Shown here: in pieces, positions 52,701-64,000 of the stretch | Layout of the letters: every line of letters begins with the position of its first letter | Position numbering within the stretch: position 1 is the stretch's first letter | Source: Amaranthus tricolor | Taxonomy: Eukaryota > Streptophyta > Magnoliopsida > Caryophyllales > Amaranthaceae | Direction: 5' to 3' | Length of the DNA: 64,000 bases | NCBI RefSeq assembly: GCF_026212465.1 | Contig: NC_080049.1 | Span: forward strand, 21,734,925 to 21,798,924 | Notes under the pieces: model-generated | Database searches by the model: none | Seen by the model: the letters and a program-made list of their open reading frames with translations, nothing else | Told to the model about the DNA's origin: nothing | Made by a program: the position numbers and the translations under genes

Positions 52701-55700
52701 TCTTCTAGTCAGAATTCTCAATCTAGGGAGAAATGACCTGTAGAGCTGAAATACTAAAGCACTACGAGAAATGACAGTTAAAAGTGTGATTTGATTCACT
52801 GCACTTCTATTTTAATCTTAAGAATATCAGACAATAAATCTTAATATCAGCACCACAACATTTTCCATTGAGTTTTAAATTCAAATAAAGAAAAGCATTT
52901 TGATCTCTTCCTTCAAAATTCAATCCAAAAAGGTTGTAAACAATTAATTAGCAAAAATCACGCTCAAGCAAAAGAACAAGCATATGCTAAATGACATTAC
53001 CACTGAAGCATGAGCACGAAATCTTGATACAACAGATGCATCCACCAAATCCCAGAAGAAAACGTAGCCATCCTCTGAACCACCAGTCACATGGGCATCA
53101 CTATTGGTAAGGAAGCAATCCAGTTTGTATGACTGATGTAAAAACAAAAATGAAAATAAAGTAAACATCAAGATATAAAAGCCAGAACCCAAACATACCA
53201 TTAAACAATTACATAGATGAATGAAGAAACAAACGAATTTTTTATGAGAAAGAAAATATTTTTAAAGAGAATTCTAGATGGTAAGAAAGGTTCTGTTGTT
53301 TAAGCAAACTCAGTTCTTGATTCTGGGGAAATAAGATACTTGACTTTTCAGGGCCTTCTCTCTAATGTATGTACTTCTATACGGGTAGCAATCCAATTCT
53401 AACCTCTTGTTCTGGAGTTCGTTTCAATATTTGAAGTTCAAAATAGTATGTATAAAGATTTTGAAACCTGTGAAAAGCAAGCAAAAAGGAGTACTAAATC
53501 CAAAAAAAATTGATTCAGTGACATAAGATGGGTTAGCTAAAGAAGAGAAGGGGTTAGGCTTTTTGCTTCAATACGTAGTGTTAGTAATTCGTGTAGACCG
53601 TAGAAATGCTACCAAATTTATATCGGATACTCCACTATAAAATACAAAGTTAGTGGGGATGAGCTCAGGTTTATTTTTAGGAAAATTTAATTCTAAAAAT
53701 CCCGCCTTTAGGCGATAAGCTTTAAAATCCCACTTTCATTTAACCAAGAAAAAACCAACCTCTACTTCATCTTTCCTTTAAAAGGTCTTTCCCGGTAACC
53801 TTGTTTGATGGTCAAGAACATTATTGTAAAGAGAAAAAAATTTAAAATGTTAATAGTTCCTCCTTTTTATACTTCAACTGTTTGACTTTTACACTATTTA
53901 CAAACTATACTTTAGTTTTGTTTGATAAAAAAAGTTCAAGAAAAAAATATAGTTGTGTGAAATCCTGGTAAATTCATCTCAATATATACTTTTAAAAAAC
54001 TTAATTCTTTATGATTTTTACTTATGCATTCATTCAAAAAGTGCATTGGCATGCGTGAAAATAAACAGAGGACGTACTTGTCTTCTTCTTCCTCATCTAT
54101 GTCCTTAATTTCATATTCTTCTTAAACTTTCATTTCTTTCTCCAAAAAGGGATTTATCATCTTCCAATTCAGCTGTAAGAGATGTACTTATGTCTAAAAT
54201 GGGTTTCGAAATTTTATTTCTTTTACTTCATTAATTTTTACTTCTTCCAATCAACTTTTGGCTAATGGAAGCTTCAACTTGCTTTCAATTTTCCTTCTTG
54301 AAGCAAATCTAAGTTGGTTTTTTTCTCAAAACTCCTATGGATTAAAAAGCCTTCCATTAAAATGTTAATTTTTTATCCACACTCGGAAGAACCCCATTGA
54401 TGTAGAAAAGTCAAGGTTACTTAAGTAGAGCATTGCTTTTATTCTGAAAGAAAATGGAACATGCGAGAACCTCAAACTTGATCCATTACTACTTTGCAAA
54501 AGAAGTGAAGAAGGGCAATGCAAACCTTGCATACATGACCTTTATATTCTTGCAGTAGCTCTCCGGTAGACCTGTAATTAAGTTAATAAATGCATTAGCT
54601 GGAGAACAATCTTCAGCTTAACGCTTCTACAAACAAGAGCAAGGTAACATACCTGTCAAGAAGGCGTAAAGTAGAATCTAGACAACTGGCTAATACACAG
54701 TTACCATCATTTGACAATGATATACAGTTGACAGGTTGTCCCAAGTAATCAGATAGTTCCCTGTTTGTATCCAGAAAATACATTGTAATTGCCTTTCCTC
54801 AACAACAATATAGAACTTGAAAGAAAATATGGAGCATTTGTGTTAAGCACAGTGAAAACTGTGATCCCAAACCATCAGCTGTATTTGAACATACCTACCA
54901 ATGCGAATATCAAATGTTCGGACAGTTCCATCGACACTTCCGGCAATAAGTTGACTACTTGTCAAACACACGGACATCACACTGTCTTGAAAAGTATCAA
55001 TGATCTGGAATAAACATTAAATGTCAGTAGTTCAAATAAAAAGTCTTCTGCAACACAGGTCTAAAACATGAAGTATTTCAAAGCACTGGCACTTGTAGTT
55101 GTAGACATGTAGAGCTGATATGAACCAATCATGATATTGGATATCCACTAAACAGGGGAGAATACCTGAATTGGTTCAGTATTCTGTGATCTACAATCCC
55201 AAACACGCATCGAACGATCATACCCAGTTGACACTACAACAGATGCAGACTCATTAAACTTCACAGCATTTACCTGGAAAGAATTAGGAGCTATGTATCA
55301 TATCCCAATCAAGTAGTAACAAATTTGTTGTTAAAACAAAAATGTTACACAACATTTCTTGAAGAGACAAAAGAGAACCATAATCTTTAGAGACAGAAGG
55401 TGGGTATAATTTCACGGCTTTCACACTACATTTGTCACAGTTGAGGTGAGTATGGGTATGATTTTTGATGGGCATGGGTGGATATAGTATGAAAAGTCTT
55501 ACTCACCAAGGTAGTGGCCTAGTAGGTAGTAGGTAGGTGGTGGGCATGAGTTCTTACTTGCCCCATAACCGCCTTCTTTCCGTCCTTAGTCATAACCTTA
55601 TACAAGCAATTCACTAAATTTTTTATATAAACCTCTCGATGCATATTTGAGAGCTTTTAAAAGTGGAGAAAAACAAGCATGATAAGGACCTGAAACATGA

Positions 55701-58530
55701 TATAGGCTATATTCTCCAATGTTCATACATAAAAAAGTGCAAACTCACTCATTCCTTCCCATGAAGAAACCATGGGGTCGGTTATTCGAAGTAAGAACCA
55801 TATTCTTCGAACTTCCAACTGCATCCAAACTCAGTCATTTCTTCCCATGAACGCTCCTTCCTCGTCCCTAACCAATTGCTAATCGAGCATACATCAAGTA
55901 TTTCATTTTCTATGTTCAACTTTAATCAATATCTACTATCTACGTATGCTTCAAACTATTTCCACTGCTTGTATACCTCGCATCCAAACTCTGAGTCAAT
56001 GAAAGAACTATACTAAAGAGCAGCACAGTTTACCAAATACATAAAGTTCTAATCAAATCCAAAGTGTATGTCAAACAAAACACTTGCAATATTGATGCCC
56101 ATTATAAAGAACTACAAAACTTTCTAGTTAGAAAGTTAAACAAAGGTAAGACATTTATGCGTATAAGGTGTGTCTATAAGCTAACCTCGCTATCATGCCC
56201 ACGAAATTTGCGAATCACTCGACCAGTCGATACATCCCAATAAAAGATTTGACGGTCACCACCACATGAAATAATCTTGGAGTTGTCCCTGAAATCAAGA
56301 GAATTGGCATGTGAAAATTTTCAACCAGTTCAAATGAGCTTCTTACTGAATCCATAAAAAGAAGATTACAACAAGTACATGGATATTCAATATGAATATT
56401 TCATCAAATAATGCAAATTATAGCTTAGATTTCTTTGAATGCTTCAGATTGATGAGAAGCATGCAACAGAATCACCAAGTTAACAAACAGCAAGATATAG
56501 ACTATAATAGTTGCTCGATGCTCTAAGGTTGACCCAAAAAATAGGTTGCACTGATCCAAATCCAAATGATTAATACAGACATTCACAATAACGTGACCAT
56601 TCAAGTGTTAGTGCATTGTACTCCCATGTGAAAACTCATATTTCATTCTAACATAAATGTCTATTGACAAATAAAACTCATTTTGAGATAACGGTGATAT
56701 GGAAATTTTCATAGGAAAACTTAGATAATAAGATCCTTTGCCATCATTCAACGCTATTATCGATGTTAAGCATTCACCTAAGATTTAAGACATCAAATAT
56801 TGTGCATCAATGTTTCATCGTGAACTCTGGTTCAAGCATTATCTACTCTTCTAATTAAAAAAACTACTTTATCAGCTTGAATTTATCATCTTCTAGTCTA
56901 TTACCAAGTAGAAGTATTGCTTATCACAAGTTTAATCAGACCAATTTACATCATGGGGAAATACCCCAGTTTGGGAAATACCCTAGTTTTGAATTGAATC
57001 TGCAACAGAACATGTAATTATAGTGTGTTCGGTTCTATAAAACACATCTCGCTAAGACTTTTCAGATTTTTGAAAAGTCCTTGCTTGTTTCATTTACTTG
57101 ATTGAATGTGTAGAAAAAAAGATAACTTGGGATTTAAGAGGGGGGAAGTGGGAAGGGTAAGTAAAGTCCAAGTTAGCCTAATTTCAACCAAAATCTCACT
57201 CTCTTACCGTCAAACACTAAGCTGAGAATGAGAGAAAGTGGAAGTCAAATGTAGAGAACATATTGCAACACAACATAACATGAAGTCAATAGTTGGCCCA
57301 TACTAGAACCACCCATCTACTATGATTTGAAAAGTTAACTCACGGATTGGTATCAACCCATCGGCCTCGTGGTCCTTAAAGAGGAAACTTTTAGTTCTAT
57401 CATGTTTTACATAATTACTTAGTTAAGATCTCTAATAGTTTATGTTATTGGGTTAATCAAGCAATATAATCGAAATCAAAAAATACAACCTCACAACGCA
57501 CTAGCTAAAAATAGATCAACCAGTATTCTATTATAAAATTATCAAAAACATAAGCTCGGTTAAGACTATAAGTTGAGTAACCCAAATCCAAAATGAAAAA
57601 GCTTCCAACACACCATCATTGATATTGAAGTTTTCATATGCCAATCAAGTTCATCTTAGCATCTCTTTCCCACTCATAAAAGCAATCCTGAGCCCAATCA
57701 AAGTAGGAAAATTTACCAAAATTAAAACTTTGAGTCTTTCACACAAAAGAAATCCAATCAATCATACCTTACCCTCCATTTCTACATTCAATAAAGACAA
57801 TTCCAACAGAAAACTTCAACAAAAGAACATCCATATACCCTCTTTTACACCTAAATTTCCACATAAAGCTAAAAAGATTATTATCCACAACAAACATCCA
57901 CCCAAAGTTACAAGCTTAATACCACCATCATCTATATAACTATATCTTACAAAACTAATATCAATAACATCAAAACATAAAATGAAAAACAAATCATAAA
58001 ATACCATTCACATTTCACACATTACAAGCTTAAAATCATGATTAAAAAACAAATTTTTTTCATACCCAGGAATATGAATCAGAAATTTAATCACCTCTAT
58101 TCTGTAAAAGCCATATTAATAAAAAAAAAAAAACATTATAAAAATAGACCACATTAAAGAATCAAATCAATGAAAAAAAATACTTTCTTTTCGCACCCAA
58201 TTATATGAATCAAAATTATCATCATCCACAACATATTCTAAAAAAAAACCGACATCAAAGAATTAATTAAAACAATAAAAACATAGAGTAAATGATAATT
58301 TAGTAAAAATGAAATATATACTGGGTGACATGAACATCACGAACTTCACGGCCATGAGATTTATAGGTTTTAATGTGAATTCCACGGTGAGGATTCCAGA
58401 GACGTATGGTACGATCTTTGCCGCAACTCAGACAATAATTTCCATCAGCGTTAAAACGAGCAGCTAGAACTGCGCCTTCATGCCCCCGGAGTACGTTAGC
58501 CTCCTTCGTTGGTAACTCGTCTGCACTCAT
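49788..58530 (-). CDS. WDR83: WD40-repeat protein, WDR83/MORG1 type
   Basis: A seven-bladed WD40 scaffold. The animal homologue organises MAP-kinase modules and associates with spliceosomes, and the plant role is less defined. By eye the exons are 58322-58530, 56186-56288, 55166-55273, 54895-55004, 54653-54760, 54526-54571, 53001-53132 and 49788-49871. All have GT-AG borders and a continuous frame, totalling 900 nt, or 299 aa, the size of plant homologues. It starts MSADELPTKEANVLRGHEGA. Blade motifs include CGKDRTIRLWNPHRG, GGDRQIFYWDVSTG, YDRSMRVWDCRS, GSVDGTVRTFD, DSTLRLLDR, EDGYVFFWDLVD and VDGTIRVWKT. I chose the ATG at 58528-58530; the upstream GTG is not a plausible start. No frame damage is visible. 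Confidence 0.92.
49872..53000 (-). other. Last WDR83 intron (3.1 kb), repeat-filled
   Basis: The intron holds a hAT-type MITE at 51835-52348 and, around 50560-51660, LTR-like DNA. The latter has a 'ttaggatatgcttgttagg' segment, a 'ttttatatcttaggaatataaagg' promoter-like segment, and a GC-richer patch. A 'aggggactatc' phrase occurs at about 51113 and 51633. Open frames here overlap on both strands and are not convincing genes. Confidence 0.5.
51827..52356. mobile_element. hAT-type MITE in a WDR83 intron
   Basis: The element spans 51835-52348 (514 bp). The end CTTAATTTTAGAAATCGC pairs with GCGCTTTTTAAAACTAAG. Flanks AGTGGAGT and ATTGGAGT match 7 of 8. Subterminal GC-rich 'gcctcgactaggtgaggc' repeats are present. 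Confidence 0.75.
53856..54077. mobile_element. Worn Stowaway-like MITE in a WDR83 intron
   Basis: TAGTTCCTCCTTTTTATACTTC pairs loosely with 'ataaacagaggacgta'. About 220 bp; inner 'atctcaatatatacttttaa' phrases resemble the other copies. Confidence 0.4.
56289..58321 (-). other. First WDR83 intron (2.0 kb)
   Basis: Single long intron between GTATAT at 58321 and CAG at 56289. The sequence is AT-rich with no other gene. The plus-strand frame at 57619-57939 is not supported. Confidence 0.7.
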
Positions 58531-58539
58531 CCTCACTTC

Positions 58540-60420
58540 TCACGCCAAGAATAGGATCTTTGTCTCTCCTAAATTAAACATGCTTTGTGGAAAATTGTAA
58601 CCTAAATTAAATTTGTTCAATATTTGTAAGATATTCAATATAAAATAAATTGTAAATTACTCCAATTAAATATTCATTTTCATATTAGTGTTGAATTAGA
58701 CTCCAATTTAAACAAATAGTAAAGTTGTAAAATTCAAAACAATTTCTCCCCTTTTTATATTTGAGTTCGTTGCATTACGTAAATTGAAATAGAAACGTTT
58801 TATATGTTATTTAATAATTTTAAAGGAATAGAAAGAGTAATGTTTGCTTTCGATTTGAGTAGTTGAGGTCTTTAAACCATAAACTTAAATTTAAGAATAT
58901 AAGAAAAGTGGTTCGAACGTTGTAAAAAAATAAAATTACTAAAGTAATCATTATCATATGATGATTTTATCAAGTGTTTGATAAAGAAATTATGATCAAC
59001 GTGTATTAAATGGGTACCAACCTATTTTCATAATATATTAAATGTTATAGTCATAACGTTTATAATGCTATGTGCATTTGAATCATCCTTAAGTCTTCTA
59101 CTAGTTAAAATATAATATAAATATGTGAATGAAAATTAAAGAAATAATGTAACTTATGTTCAATCATAATAGGAGTAATAAAAATATTATACGAAAAAAA
59201 TATAATGTTTAAAACATTACTCAATAACTTTCATATATAAAAACAAATAATCTTACAAAAACTTTTATACTAGTATGTAATTAAATCAAAAATAGTTTTT
59301 TAATATTTGTGCAAACGAGTTTCTACTAATTTTTGAACATTAATTATAATTGCAAGAAATATTGTTTATAATAAAATTTAGAATCCCATGCTTGGCACTG
59401 GGAAATAATACTTTTTTTGCTTGAAAGAAGTACTCAAATACTGATGGTATTATTCAATTTGCTTTTCTATGTTCATTAATATTCATTCAATATTTAATTT
59501 TATTTTCCAATGTACATCATTAATATTAATTCAGTTGTGAATAATTTAAAAAAAAAATTCACAAATGTAAAGTTAATATGAGATTTCCACAACAGTGCAA
59601 CATACTCAACTATCTCAACGCCAAATCATATGGGTATGCCTATTAAAAAAACCCGACCCATTTGACTCTACCCATTGATCCGCCGACCTGCATCTTAAAT
59701 GGCGGGTCATAAAATGAAAAAATTAAAATATTTTTCCATTTAAAAGAGAGATTCTTGTCCTAATTAGTACTTCATAATGAATAATTCGTATATTTAAAAA
59801 ACATGTGTCCACTGTTTCCAATTTTTATTTTCTTCAAAACTGCTTATTTTTGTATTCAACCACTGGTAAGCGAGTTATTGCTCAAATAGAGTGATTATTG
59901 TTCTAATTATTAAAGTACTAATTATTCAATGTACTAATTATTAATTGTCCTAATTATTCAAAAAGAAAAATCTGCTCAAATAGCTTATTTTTCCATTTAA
60001 AAAATTGCCAATTAATAATTAGTACATTTTTCTTAAAAGGAAAATTGCCCTGATTATTAATTGTCTTAATTATTAAAAACCAGATAAATTGATCGGATCG
60101 GGGCACAGACCGTTAAAATAGGTACTCGACTAATCGGATATTCTCTAATGAACACCACCTACCCACCAGGTAGATTAAGTGTTCTCCCAAATGATAGTAT
60201 AAGCATGCGAAATCAATAAATAAAATTTGTTTGGACTCTACTATAAGCAGTTTCATTTATTGTTTTTTTAAAAATATTTTTATTTATGTCAATTATTTTG
60301 AAAATAATTAGCCTTAATTACAGTAATTTTAATGCTTGTATTTATATGTTTTCCACCAATTTTATTTTAATATTTTTCAATGTTTGTGGTCTCTTTATTT
60401 TACCACTAACTTTATTTTAT
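58540..60420. other. Intergenic DNA upstream of WDR83
   Basis: It contains the presumed WDR83 promoter, though no clear TATA box could be singled out. A GC-richer 'cccgacccatttgactctaccc' segment near 59650, with a partial echo near 60090-60170, may be another worn hAT-type MITE. No gene. Confidence 0.4.
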
Positions 60421-60852
60421 TATTCCCTCCGTTTTTTAATGAAGTTCCCATAAAGAATGTCCACAGTAATTAAGAGAAATATAATATTTTAGAAAGTGGA
60501 TATATATTATTTAATTGAATAATAAATTTGATGAAAGAAAAGTAAAGACCATAAACATAATAAAATATTAAAAGAAAATTAGTGGAAAGAATACTAGGAC
60601 CACAATTAAATAAAAAATATTTTTTAAAAGTTAGTGGGAAACATGGTGGGATCGTAAAGAATATAATACTGTTAAATTGAAATTAATGAAATATATGTGA
60701 GGATCATAATTATTATAAAAATATTAAAATGAGAATGAATAAGGTCATTTTAGTCCAGAATTTGTGATGTAAATAAAAAGACTCTTCATGGAAACAACTA
60801 ATAAAGCACCCAAATTGGCAAGTAGGAATTCCTTTGAGAAACAGAGGGAATA
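60421..60852. mobile_element. Stowaway-like MITE, long form
   Basis: Ends TATTCCCTCCGTTTTTTAAT and the inverted match GAGAAACAGAGGGAATA, with TA borders. 432 bp, no ORF. Confidence 0.65.
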
Positions 60853-61334
60853 CTTTTTTGTGAGACAATCTCATATGCGACGATCCTAAAATTAAGACGA
60901 ACCCACAAACATACGTGATCAGTGTAAAGGCTTATGTGATCACATATGAAATAACGTCCTAATTTAGGACGATTCTAAACAAGAATTTGTGTTTTTTTAT
61001 TTTTAGTCTCCACTTTTTTATTATTTAACAAAATAGTATCTCAATCATATAAAAAATTCAACTTTTCTTAGTTTCTATGAAAATTCGTTATGGTACATCA
61101 AATAGGAACATATGGAGTAGTAACTAGTAGACATGATCTGAATATGCATGTCGTAGTTTATCATGATATGATGATTTCTTCTAACTGGTTACAATATAAT
61201 GTTAAGAATGATGCTTGTTATTACTTGTGAAATTTGTTAGTTTGCACCATATTAGGGGATTAAACAGTGAATGATAGGTAAAATTGGTGTATCCTACTGT
61301 TTTAACTAAAATTTTGATTAATGTAATTTTAAAT
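60853..61334. other. Intergenic DNA
   Basis: A short palindromic patch (60860-60990; 'tcctaaaattaagacgaac' versus 'cgtcctaatttaggacg') may be a MITE remnant. Nothing else is seen. Confidence 0.35.
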
Positions 61335-61634
61335 TTAATTTATGGGAAATTTGCAAAGAAACACCTTTTGAAACCCCTTTTTTGTAAAGAAACACTTTTT
61401 ATAATTTTATTTTGTAAAAAAACATCTTTTAAGAGACTTTTTTTAAAAAAAACACTTTAAATCAGTTTTCGGTGACTTTTGTCAACTTTCCGGCGTTGAC
61501 TATGCCATTTGTCAACTTTCCGGCGTTGACTTTTGTTTTTATTTTTATTTTTATTTTTATTTTGATTTTTATTATTAATATTATTTTTTTAAAAAAATTT
61601 TATTTTTATTATTATTTAAAAAAAATTAAAAATA

Positions 61635-61681
<47 letters not shown>

Positions 61682-61822
61682 CAAAAAAAATAAATTTTTT
61701 TATATTTTAAAAAAAAAATTTTTATTATTTTTTTTAATTATTATTTTTTTATTTTTCCTTTTGTTTTTATTTTTATTTTATTTTTAATTTTTATTATTAT
61801 TATTATTTTTTTTTAATTTTAA

Positions 61823-61869
<47 letters not shown>

Positions 61870-62095
61870 TTTTTATTATTATTAGTATTATTTTTTATTA
61901 TTATTATTGTTATTTTATATTTTTTATACTTTTTATTATCATTATTATTAATTTTTTTAAATTTTTTTTTAAATTTTTTTTTATTTTTGTTTTTATTTTT
62001 ATTTTTTTTATTATTAATATTAATTTTTTTAAATTTTAATTTTTATTATTATTTTAAAAAAAAATTTTAAAAAAATTAATAATAATAATAATAAT

Positions 62096-62189
<94 letters not shown>

Positions 62190-62378
62190 TAAAAATAAAA
62201 ATAAAAACAAAAATAAAAATAATAATAATAATAATAATTAAAAATAAAATAAAAATAAAAACAAAATGAAAAATAAAAAAATAATAATAAAAAAAATAAT
62301 AAAAATAATAAAAAATAAACAATTTAAAAAAAATTTTAAAAAAAATTATTAATATTTTTATTTTTGTTTTTATTTTTA

Positions 62379-62415
<37 letters not shown>

Positions 62416-62705
62416 TATTTTTTTTATTTTTTTTAAATAATAATAAAAATTAAAATTAAAAAAAATTAATATTAATAATAAAAATAAAAATAAAAATAAA
62501 AACAAAAGTCAACGTCGGAAAGTTGACAAATGGCATAGTCATCGCCGGAAAGTTGACAAAAGTCACCGGAAACTGATTTAAGGTGTTTTTTTTTAAAAAA
62601 AAAGTCTCTTAAAAGGTGTTTTTTTACAAAAAAAATTATAAAAGGTGTTTATTTACAAAAAAGGAATTTTAAAAGGTGTTTCTTTACAAATTTTTCTTAA
62701 TTTAT
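61335..62705. mobile_element. AT-repeat foldback element, 9-bp TSD TTAATTTAT
   Basis: The element spans 61344-62696 (1353 bp) with TTAATTTAT at 61335-61343 and 62697-62705. Long inverted repeats of about 190 bp contain 'aaagaaacacctttt' near the tips and two 'gtcaactttccggcg' motifs inside. The core (about 61540-62500) is almost pure A/T trinucleotide repeat, ATT-rich on one side and AAT-rich on the other, so nearly the whole element can fold back. A 9-bp TSD and long TIRs suggest a MULE-class non-autonomous element. The frame at 62029-62505 is only repeat translation. Confidence 0.85.
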
Positions 62706-63175
62706 TGATAACATTTGATTTTTTTTCTACATTCACCATTGGAAATGACGATAGTAGATGAAATCAATGATTTTCATTTTAGGACAGAATGAATACTCTA
62801 TTACTTTTGAGAGATTAACATAATTTTCATTGGTTGTCAATCTTTTTGTGAGGGAAATTTACCAGATAATTACGTTGTTATATTGTAAAATACTACTTAT
62901 TTATTTTACTTAAATAGTTAAATTATATTACAAAATGAGACTACATAAATGAAATAATTTAAATAATGCATATCCCAATTTAGGTAAATAGAATACATGA
63001 ATTGCCTATGAGACAGTCTTACTGAGAGTAGGAATGGTCATGGGTCTAGAACCCTGTTGGACCCATTCCGAATCCGCCCCTTATTTAAGGTTTGGGTCTT
63101 ATTTTTTGAGACCCATCGGATCCGGATCATATCTGAATCCAAAAAATGTTTGACGGGTCTGGGTCCGGATTCTAG
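62706..63175. other. Intergenic DNA and start of another palindromic element
   Basis: From about 63030 a 'ggaatggtcatgggtctag' end begins. It continues beyond the hAT-type MITE at 63184-63957 into 'cccggacctgtacccagaac' at the window edge, so an older element is probably split here and runs out of the window. Confidence 0.4.
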
Positions 63176-63965
63176 GTTGTAGATAGAGGTGTTCATTCGG
63201 GTGATCGAGTCGATTTCGGAAGGGTGTCATTCGGTTCAGTTGTATTTCAGATCGGTCATTTTTCGGATGCGTATTACGGTGGGTCACACTTGGGTCAGGT
63301 CGGTTAGTCACGGTTCACTTGAAGATCGGTTATTTGCGCTATCGGGTTAGCATCGGTTCGGTGTCGGTTGAAGTTCGTGTCGAGTAGTCAATCGGTCTCG
63401 GACTGTCATCGGTTAATAATTGATTCAGTTTCACCGGGTAAAGATCAGATTCGGGTATTATTTTCCATTAGAAATAGTTAAATAAACATTGACCATTGAT
63501 TATAAACTCTAAATATATAAAACCATGTAAGTATAAAATTTAATTTATTAAAATTTCTATTAGTTTATTAGATTAACTAATACGATGATTGAATATTAGT
63601 CGATCATACCTCTATGTTAAAAATTGGTTCAGGTTTATGGCATTTCGATTAAAAATTCGTTCGGGTTAAGTCGGTTTTAGCCGGATCAAGTTCGGTTTTG
63701 AGCATGATTCGGGTCGGGTATGACTCGAGTCGGTCACTATTAGTTTCGGGTGATCTCGGTTAACGGTTATATGTCGATTATAAAAGTCAGTCGCAGTTCG
63801 GGTTCGATTTTACGATTTTCGGTCGTAAATCGGTTTGGGCACAACTTCGGTTCGGATAATATCGGTTCGATAAACCTAAAAAAGATACATATTTCCGGGT
63901 CGGTTAACTTTTGGTTTCGGTTCGAATTTCAGGTCGGGTCACATTTGAACAGCTCTAGTTGTAGA
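63176..63965. mobile_element. hAT-type MITE, 8-bp TSD GTTGTAGA
   Basis: The element spans 63184-63957 (774 bp). It begins TAGAGGTGTTCA and ends TGAACAGCTCTA, with GTTGTAGA on both sides. Both halves are rich in 'cggttcgggt' words; the AT core is near 63480-63600. The plus and minus frames inside it are repeat shadows. Confidence 0.9.
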
Positions 63966-64000
63966 CCCGGACCTGTACCCAGAACCAACCTATAGACCCG

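Noticed and set aside
62029..62505. 158-codon minus-strand frame rich in Leu/Phe/Ile
   Set aside because: It is the translation of an ATT/AAT repeat core inside the foldback element, not a membrane protein.

Overview
This window is nuclear DNA of a flowering plant, most likely a eudicot. The evidence is spliced genes with GT-AG introns, strongly AT-rich intergenic DNA, dense nested plant transposons, and two clearly plant-type housekeeping genes. Some repeat styles recall Caryophyllales, but that is a guess. All exon boundaries below were read by eye from splice sites and reading-frame continuity.

Host genes. (1) A complete cytosolic ribosomal protein L3 gene (uL3) lies on the minus strand at 28184-30849. 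It has five coding exons, a predicted 389 aa, and a 5'UTR intron behind a telo-box/TATA promoter near 31430-31470. (2) A complete WD40-repeat gene of the WDR83/MORG1 type lies on the minus strand at 49788-58530. It has eight coding exons, a predicted 299 aa, and two introns swollen by repeats. (3) A small intronless gene at 42717-43106 on the plus strand encodes an acidic/basic 129-aa protein I cannot name.

Mobile DNA, left to right. A copia-type LTR lies at 1768-2652. A MULE of about 4.6 kb (3680-8274) has long TIRs and a 9-bp target duplication. It carries a decayed transposase joined to a plant-mobile-domain tail, and a convergent open ORF for a GRF-type zinc-finger protein. An LTR-like AT-rich stretch follows (8430-11960), then a 5'-truncated RTE-type LINE (about 12060-13815). 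A copia pol remnant (13960-27240) is split by two later insertions: a 10.4-kb LTR-flanked nest (15085-25473, TSD TTTAT), which itself contains minus-strand gypsy DNA, and a 448-bp MITE related to the MULE (26192-26639, 10-bp TSD). Downstream of RPL3 is a run of Helitron-like 5' ends (32090-33720). A solo LTR (36109-38461, TSD GGCCC) sits inside an unidentified decayed gene. A second gypsy LTR begins at 40050.

The right third carries four hAT-type MITEs with 8-bp target duplications, several Stowaway-like MITEs, and a MITE family with internal 22-bp tandem repeats. It also holds a striking 1353-bp foldback element (61344-62696) whose interior is almost pure ATT/AAT repeat.

The host genes have no evident functional link to one another. 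The main interest is the architecture of the MULE, its MITE, the foldback element and the Helitron array. No tRNA, rRNA or CRISPR was recognised.
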